A DNA stretch of 12,360 nt, taken from assembly GCF_001949145.1 (NCBI RefSeq), contig NW_019091415.1, forward strand, positions 1,746,595-1,758,954, in the 5' to 3' direction. Shown piece after piece: positions 7,506 through 12,360 of this stretch. The notes under the pieces were generated by a model. The model saw nothing but the letters and a program-made list of their open reading frames with translations, was not told where the DNA came from and ran no database searches. This DNA comes from Acanthaster planci. Its lineage: Eukaryota; Echinodermata; Asteroidea; Valvatida; Acanthasteridae. Position 1 is the stretch's first letter; every line of letters starts with the position of its first letter. The translations under genes were made by a program, and so were the position numbers.

Positions 7506-8099
7506 AAGTTTAACCACTTGCCGCCAGGGATTCAGGTTTTAGACAAGTATTCTTTATTCTATATAATTAAATAACAAGTATTCTTTATAGGCGTGGCCGG
7601 GGTCTCCGAAATCGGACAAAGGGAACTGGGTCTTGTAACAAAAGACTGTACTCGGAACAAAAGACCAGGCTTCTGGAAATTACCAACAATATTTTACTCT
7701 CAATAGTGAAGATAATCCAGCCTTGTTTGAAACAGTATACCGTGGTTTGGGGCATTCAGCGCGAATGGATTACCACAGGGGACAAAAGCACTCCACCACC
7801 ACAGCGATGAGCCACACAGTACCGCTGCATGCTAATCTGGCCCCTATTGAAAAGAGGTCAACACCCACTGTGCTAGTTTCATGAACAAAAGAAAATTACG
7901 TAACACCCCACAATCTGGGTTCTTTTAAGAAGACAGCAGGTCTGGCTGAAATACTCCAGCGTCAATAGATGTTGTCTGTCAGATTAGAGTAGAAACCAGG
8001 CAGTCCTTTGTGTGGGTGTAATGTCCAGTAAATGAAGATATGAATTTTGAAAGAAATTTGAAAACAGAAAAAATGAAAATTGCCCCATTCCAGCATCAT
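7506..8099 (+). repeat. Dispersed repeat, copy 1 (about 590 bp)
   Basis: This stretch aligns along its length, in the same orientation, with 11365-11938. Shared blocks include CCGAAATCGG, ACAAAAGACT, CCGCTGCA-GCTAATCTGG, AACAAAAGAAAATTA, TGTCTGTCAGATTAGAGTAG and TTTGTGTGGGT. The copies differ by many substitutions and small indels, so the duplication is old. Neither copy codes for anything, and I see no terminal inverted repeats, tRNA-like head or poly(A) tail. It could be a non-autonomous transposon, a LINE 3' end or part of an LTR. Orientation is given arbitrarily as plus. Confidence 0.85.
7543..7588. repeat. 15-bp direct repeat (31-bp period) inside repeat copy 1
   Basis: ACAAGTATTCTTTAT occurs at 7543-7557 and again at 7574-7588, separated by a 16-bp AT-rich spacer. 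Copy 2 of the surrounding repeat lacks this extra 31 bp, so it arose in copy 1 by local duplication or by a small insertion that duplicated its target. Confidence 0.8.
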
Positions 8100-8231
8100 C
8101 AACATTCATAGATGCCCCTAGCGTGATGTGGTTAAGATGAATATTGAGAAAAGTGTCAAATTCTGTGGTTAAAAATGTATCAAACCTGTGGGGAAAAATG
8201 TACCTTTGATATGGCATAACTGGACACCTGA

Positions 8232-8239
8232 TGACGTCA
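8232..8239. promoter_or_regulatory. CRE-like octamer TGACGTCA
   Basis: A perfect match to the cAMP-response element palindrome. No promoter or transcript start is evident nearby, and related motifs within 140 bp suggest that it belongs to a repeat rather than being a regulatory site. Confidence 0.2.
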
Positions 8240-8350
8240 CGAAGACTGACTCCTTCTAGAATATTTGTGGATAGTAGTTTTGCCTACCCTATAAATTTCG
8301 TGTCGATCAAATCTTTCTTTAGAATATGACCAAAATATTGCATTTTTCAA

Positions 8351-8369
8351 TGATGTCATCATGACATCA
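8351..8369. repeat. Perfect 9-bp inverted repeat with 1-nt centre
   Basis: TGATGTCAT, C, ATGACATCA. The arms are exact reverse complements. The half-site resembles the nearby octamer at 8232-8239. Confidence 0.9.
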
Positions 8370-9056
8370 CAAAATGTTAGAGACTACTTTAACTTCTGCT
8401 GTGCTTACCCAAGGTCATGCTAAAGAAATTTTGGAAAACATTATTTTGTTGAAAAGAATGTTAAAGCATGGAAAATTTAACATTTTATGACCACTAGAAG
8501 ACATCATAAATTTTCATCTAAATGCGTCGTGTGTCTTGCTAACTTTCAATTAAATTAGACATAATTTTGTAGATACAGGCGTGCAAAGGATTTAATTTGC
8601 AGGCATGTCATGTGACCAGTGATGTTATTATAACAATTATCTTCGAAGACCATCCTTGGACAGTGGTATAGGTATATGTCTAGGTATAAGTTTGAAGGCA
8701 ATCACATTTCCTAAAGTGCCAAAGTGCTATGGAGGAAGGAAACTTAATAACATGGAAAACAGGTTATTGTATACCATCTACTTAAAATCATCTGTTTGTG
8801 AGAGTGCCTTTAAACTCATTACCCCCTTTGACTGATATGTGCAGTATTTTTTTATAAAGATGGGAGTACTGTACATATTTACATTGTAATTCATAAATTT
8901 AAATTTTAGACAAACTTACTTAACTTGCAAAAGTTGAGTTTACCTAAAGGTGGATCATAATTCTGTGTGGAGTTTTGTGTTTGTCTTTCATGCAAGGACT
9001 TTTCCATGCAAATTTATCCCTATTTAAAAGAACAAATGATTCTTGATATTTTATAG

Positions 9057-9166
9057 ATACCAACTGCTCATCAAAGCAGTAGATAATATTGTGACACAGG
9101 CAAGCCTTATTCGAGATCATCTTGGACTGCCAACAAAGGATGTAGAAATGCCAGATACAGATCAGA
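9057..9166 (+). CDS. Credible internal exon of an unidentified host gene
   Basis: The 110-nt stretch is preceded by TGATATTTTATAG (a usable 3' splice site) and followed by GTAAGT, the metazoan consensus donor. One base completes a codon from the previous exon, 36 codons follow without a stop, and one base begins the next codon. The peptide reads QLLIKAVDNIVTQASLIRDH, then LGLPTKDVEMPDTDQ: an amphipathic helix followed by an acidic linker. The other two frames are closed. Composition and borders are those of a real exon. I do not recognise the protein. The previous exon must lie more than about 100 bp upstream and was not found. This is the only segment of the window that could belong to a working gene with some confidence. 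Confidence 0.6.
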
Positions 9167-9342
9167 GTAAGTTGCTGTAATAGTTTAACACATTTACTAT
9201 TCCTACAGGAAGCATGATACCAGTTTCCAATTCAGATATTTGTGTACTGTGCCTTTTTGTTTATCACCTATTATAAAGACCCTGTTATAAGTTACTCTAA
9301 TCAGAAGTCGACAGACTTTTTCCCATGAAGTTTTGTTTGCAG

Positions 9343-9387
9343 GTGTCCAAGTGTATGATCAAGTAGCAGTTTGTTCATGCAGACTAG
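9343..9387 (+). CDS. Possible next exon of the same gene
   Basis: A good 3' splice site (TTTTGTTTGCAG) ends at 9342, 176 bp after the donor of the preceding exon. Joining the single left-over base of that exon to this one keeps an open frame (VQVYDQVAVCSCRL). A possible donor, CTAG/GTGACA, follows at 9388. If that donor is not used, the frame stays open to 9578, but the downstream peptide has the Cys/Trp bias of TG-rich non-coding DNA, so the short exon is more likely. It could also be a chance acceptor. Confidence 0.35.
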
Positions 9388-10131
9388 GTGACAGAAAAAT
9401 TTATTTGAAAATTTTAAGTGAGAGTTTGGGAGAGTATAATAGTATGATGTTGCAAATTCGGTACATATACAGGTGTACATGTAATAATTTTTGCATGCAT
9501 TGGTGCACATGGATGTGTATTTGGGGATGCGCAAGTGTATGTGTGTCGTATCGCAGAGTTTTGTGTGGGATCTTGTAGAAGCTCTGTTATGGATGTTGTT
9601 TTCTAAGGGTTTTGGTGCTATCTGATAAATACTAAAATAAAAATGGGATAAATAAATATTAAAATGAAAACAAGAGAAAACAAAAATCCATCAGGGTCCC
9701 TGCACCCTTCCATTGGATACACTACTGACCAGGATAAAGTAACTCTATGTAAAGCAGAATTACGATCGAAAAATTCTTCTGACTGTTCAAAATATTTTTA
9801 AAAAATGAAGGAAACAAATAACTTAACCAAACCAACACAGCATTAATGGAAAATTACTTTTAAAATACAAAGATGATATAAAACCTGGAACATAAAAATG
9901 AAAGAGAAATGTTGTTTCTCATTGGGAAAGCTGGACTTAATCTTGGTCCAATAAATGACCGCAACATTGAATGGGGGAGAAGAGGATCTTTTCACCGCAC
10001 TTCCCACAAGGTGTTCCAACTTTTTTATCCAGGATTGTAGCACGTAGCTCAACACCCTCTGAAAAAATGTTGAATAAATCTACTAGTTGACTCTAGTCAA
10101 GCTCCTGTGACTTGAAGTGTCGTGACCAAAG
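9388..10131. other. No gene recognised
   Basis: A TG/CA-rich alternating stretch at about 9465-9550 is followed by A-rich sequence at about 9630-9690. The minus frame at 9843-10055 shows no recognisable motif and ends in hydrophobic residues coded by T-rich DNA. No splice borders stand out. Confidence 0.45.
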
Positions 10132-10365
10132 TTATATCAATGTTGTGATAAGCTTCAGCCACCCTGCTCCATTCTGTGTAGCATGGACGGCCTGGTTGTG
10201 TTGAAGGCCAATGGTTTGAAGGTTGTCTTTGACTTGGGCAATGTAGGTGCGGCGAAGGCCGCCTCCTTGGTGAAAGGGTTTTAATGGTTGATTATGTGGG
10301 TCCAAGAAGATATCCAAAGGCACCTCCAGTCTTCAAAATGCGTGGCTGATTAGACGAGACGGCTT
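10132..10365 (-). pseudogene. C-terminal tail of a LINE-type retrotransposon protein, decayed
   Basis: The minus frame ending at 10132 contains HQGGGLRRTYIAQVKDNL, then a short helix and GAGWLKLI. This matches the usual end of non-LTR retrotransposon reverse-transcriptase ORFs: a Gly/Arg-rich turn, an RRTYID-like block with Q-x-K-D, then a helix ending in R-x-x-W-x-x-L-I. Before it, the same frame gives RLISHAF, a TGA at 10335, then RLEVPLDIFLD. That may be a worn GHVLRM-x-x-x-R-x-P motif, as found about 40 residues before the end of such proteins. No reverse transcriptase motifs remain upstream, so the copy is a 5'-truncated relic, as is normal for LINEs. The clade is not determined. Confidence 0.45.
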
Positions 10366-11364
10366 CTTAGCAGGATGGCAGTGGCAAGTGCTACCCCTGT
10401 GCGACCGTACAGGTCAATTGAAGACAGCCGAACCATAAAATTCAATAAATGAAGTTGTGATAATACATCTTTCGACAGCTCAGCACTGTTGGTGCAAAGT
10501 ACAAGTAGTTCTTCTCACTCACATGCATAAAAACCAGACAAACGGGGGATAAAAATTTAACAATGAGAGCACACAAAAACAAGTCGCCATATGACGGCTT
10601 CATCCTGACATTTTAGCAAATGCCAAAAGGCATGAAACGAAATTTGCACATGTGGCAACTGTTTGGGTTGGTATCCCTAGCAGACTCTGCCACATTACTA
10701 TAGAGGAGGAATATCCAGTTTTGGGGGTGGCAAATAATATTTCCCAGAAGATGCCACTTGTTACTATTAGATATTTTCTCAAGCAGTGGCAAAAAATTAC
10801 TTGTTCATATCTTTTAGAATAATTTTAGCTGATTATATAAGTCAAAAACATACCAGAGTCTTCAAATGTGCAACTATGTCCTAAAAAAAAGAATGAAACA
10901 ATAATACTGAGCCACTTTCGAGAAAAATGTTCAATAGTTTTGTGAATTTGGTTATAAAATGTATACGGCAGTCAGGACTAGTGGATTCAAAATGATAGCC
11001 CCAAATATGCGTGCTCTGAGGATTTATCTGAAAATCAAACTGATTTATTTCTTCTAAAAAGGCAAGAAAGAAAATCATGAACTTGATCTAAAGTACTGCA
11101 TGTACTTCTTTTCTATTTAAAAGTGATAAATAAAATTGTTCATGAAAATAAAACAAGTTTATTGAAATTTATGGACAATGCACATCATGTGGTAGCAAGT
11201 TTTCTTGGGAACAGTTGAGAACACTCCATATAAACACACATGAAACCAAGATCACACATGTTTTTTGCAGCGGAGCTGCTTGCAGTTGGATATCCCTGTT
11301 TAAAGGTGGGGTACACCCTTGGGGTTTTTTTTTTTGAGTCACAATTTCATAAGAATGGCAGATT
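10366..11364. other. AT-rich region, no gene recognised
   Basis: Short minus frames (10600-10782, 10881-11078) show no motif. A TTTTTTGCAG at 11261-11270 followed by 35 bases and a GT could be a small plus-strand exon. However, the supposed donor lies in AAAGGTGGGGTACACC, which looks like a repeat boundary, so I do not annotate it as an exon. A T10 run lies at about 11327-11336. Confidence 0.45.
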
Positions 11365-11938
11365 AAGGTTTATAACCACTTTGTGCTGAGGTGCCCAGAA
11401 CCAGAGACTTTGGCTTTATAAGCAAAGCCAGGGTGCCCGAAATCGGAAAAAGGAGCTTGGCCATGTAGGAAAGACTATACTCAACAAAAGACTGGGCTGC
11501 TGGAAATTGCCAACATTTTTTCAGTTGTCAATCGCGGAGGAAATCCGTCATTGTTTTGAATGATTATACCAATTTTTGTGGTATTCAATGCAAGTGGATT
11601 ACTACCAGGGACAAAATCGCTCTAGCGCTCCAGGGATGAGCGATCAATACCGCTGCACGCTAATCTGGTCCACATTTGAAAAGATGCCAGCAGCACACTG
11701 GGCCAGTTTCAGGAACAAAAGAAAATTATGTAACACTGCACAATCTGGGCTTTCTTTTCACGGTAGCAGGCCTGGCTGAAATACTTGGGCATGACTAGAT
11801 GTCACGCCCTGTCTGTCAGATTAGAGTAGACACCAGACGGTCATTTGTGTGGGTATAAATGTCTAGTTAATAAAGTTATGAATTTGTGAAGAATTTTGGA
11901 AACAGAAAATCTTGCAAATCCCCCAGGAATACATCATG
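11365..11938 (+). repeat. Dispersed repeat, copy 2 (about 575 bp)
   Basis: The second diverged copy of the repeat at 7506-8099, in the same orientation and 3.9 kb away. It lacks the 31-bp local duplication of copy 1, so it better represents the ancestral form there. The plus frame 11576-11779 inside it is broken in copy 1 and is not a gene. The left edge may extend a few tens of bases further in both copies, where similarity fades. Confidence 0.85.
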
Positions 11939-12360
11939 CAATTTCAAATTAAACCCGACAGCATATGGATAAGATTCTCTGCAACTTACATTCCACTTGT
12001 TTCATGTTTGAGTCGACTGCTTTTCGAAAACAGTGTGGCATTTTCAATGAATAAATTGAAGATCTTGTAATTTATCTTGCGTAAAATCAATGAAGTACTG
12101 GGCATTCATAGTAAGTGAACAACACCCGGTGTCATGGTGACGAACAGGCATGACAGGTTCTCTTTCCCTTTATGAAAGAGCAGTTTTCCACGGCCAAGAG
12201 TAATCATTGAATTTACCTTAGAGTAGTGTGCCTCCTCAACAATGTATGAAAAAATTCATCCAGGAGTGAAGTACATGTATGCAAGATGTATTTTTTTTTT
12301 TTGCGTTGGGGAGATGTTAATTTTTTTGTAACGGGTTTTACCTTTACCCAACATATATTA
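11939..12360. other. No gene recognised
   Basis: An open minus frame of 41 codons (12044-12169, containing NAQYFIDFTQDKLQDLQF) looks somewhat protein-like but has no start, no convincing splice site and no known motif. A T12 run lies at 12291-12302. Confidence 0.4.

Larger units (their letters stand above)
8100..9056. other. AT-rich region, probably intronic; no gene recognised
   Basis: There is no open frame of note on either strand. Directly upstream of the exon at 9057, the region would be intron of that gene if the exon is real. Its left part contains several TGATGTCA/TGACGTCA-type motifs, listed separately. Confidence 0.5.

Noticed and set aside
11271-11305. Possible 35-nt plus exon after TTTTTTGCAG
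   Set aside because: The donor GTGGGG lies in a repeat-like GGTGGGGTACACC motif and no neighbouring exon matches in phase.
11576-11779. 67-codon plus frame with an ATG
   Set aside because: It lies inside dispersed-repeat copy 2 and is not preserved in copy 1, so it is not a gene.
12044-12169. Minus open frame with a protein-like end
   Set aside because: Only 41 codons, bounded by stops, no start and no convincing splice acceptor; noted but not called.

Overview
The window reads as non-coding DNA from an animal genome, most likely a marine invertebrate, though the sequence alone does not settle the species. It is AT-rich, has no bacterial-style operons and has no intact long ORF. At least one credible exon has GT-AG borders, and relics of several transposable-element classes are present. 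Nearly every protein-like stretch is broken by stops or frameshifts, so it is a graveyard of inserted elements around one or two host exons.

Layout. 1-1600: no gene recognised. 1604-1693: a probable hAT-type transposon end with GGGTACCC motifs and a 16-bp tandem repeat, abutting 1694-2802, a minus-strand gag-like retroelement ORF (DIRS-like or related) that ends in a frameshifted CCHC zinc knuckle. 2744-3109: a GC-rich frame that may be its N-terminal part. 3798-4582: a minus-strand LTR-retrotransposon-like relic, with a protease-end/linker piece resembling Ty3/Gypsy and a possible gag piece lying on the wrong side of it.

5087-7450 is the most interesting part. Three consecutive decayed ORFs lie on the minus strand with short or no gaps: an unrecognised protein (A, 6631-7450), a very cysteine-rich protein built of C-x-x-C triplets (B, 6009-6634), and a third unrecognised protein with several breaks (C, 5087-5865). 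A overlaps the start codon of B. Compact, intronless, same-strand packing suggests an old insertion from a DNA virus or a large virus-like transposon. I cannot name the family, and host pseudogenes remain possible.

7506-8099 and 11365-11938 are two diverged, same-orientation copies of an unnamed ~0.6-kb dispersed repeat. Between them lie a credible plus-strand exon (9057-9166, AG before and GTAAGT after), a possible next small exon (9343-9387), and the decayed C-terminal tail of a LINE-type retrotransposon protein (minus, about 10132-10365). The rest is AT-rich sequence without recognisable genes. The two exons are the only candidates for a living gene. They lie on the strand opposite to all the relics.
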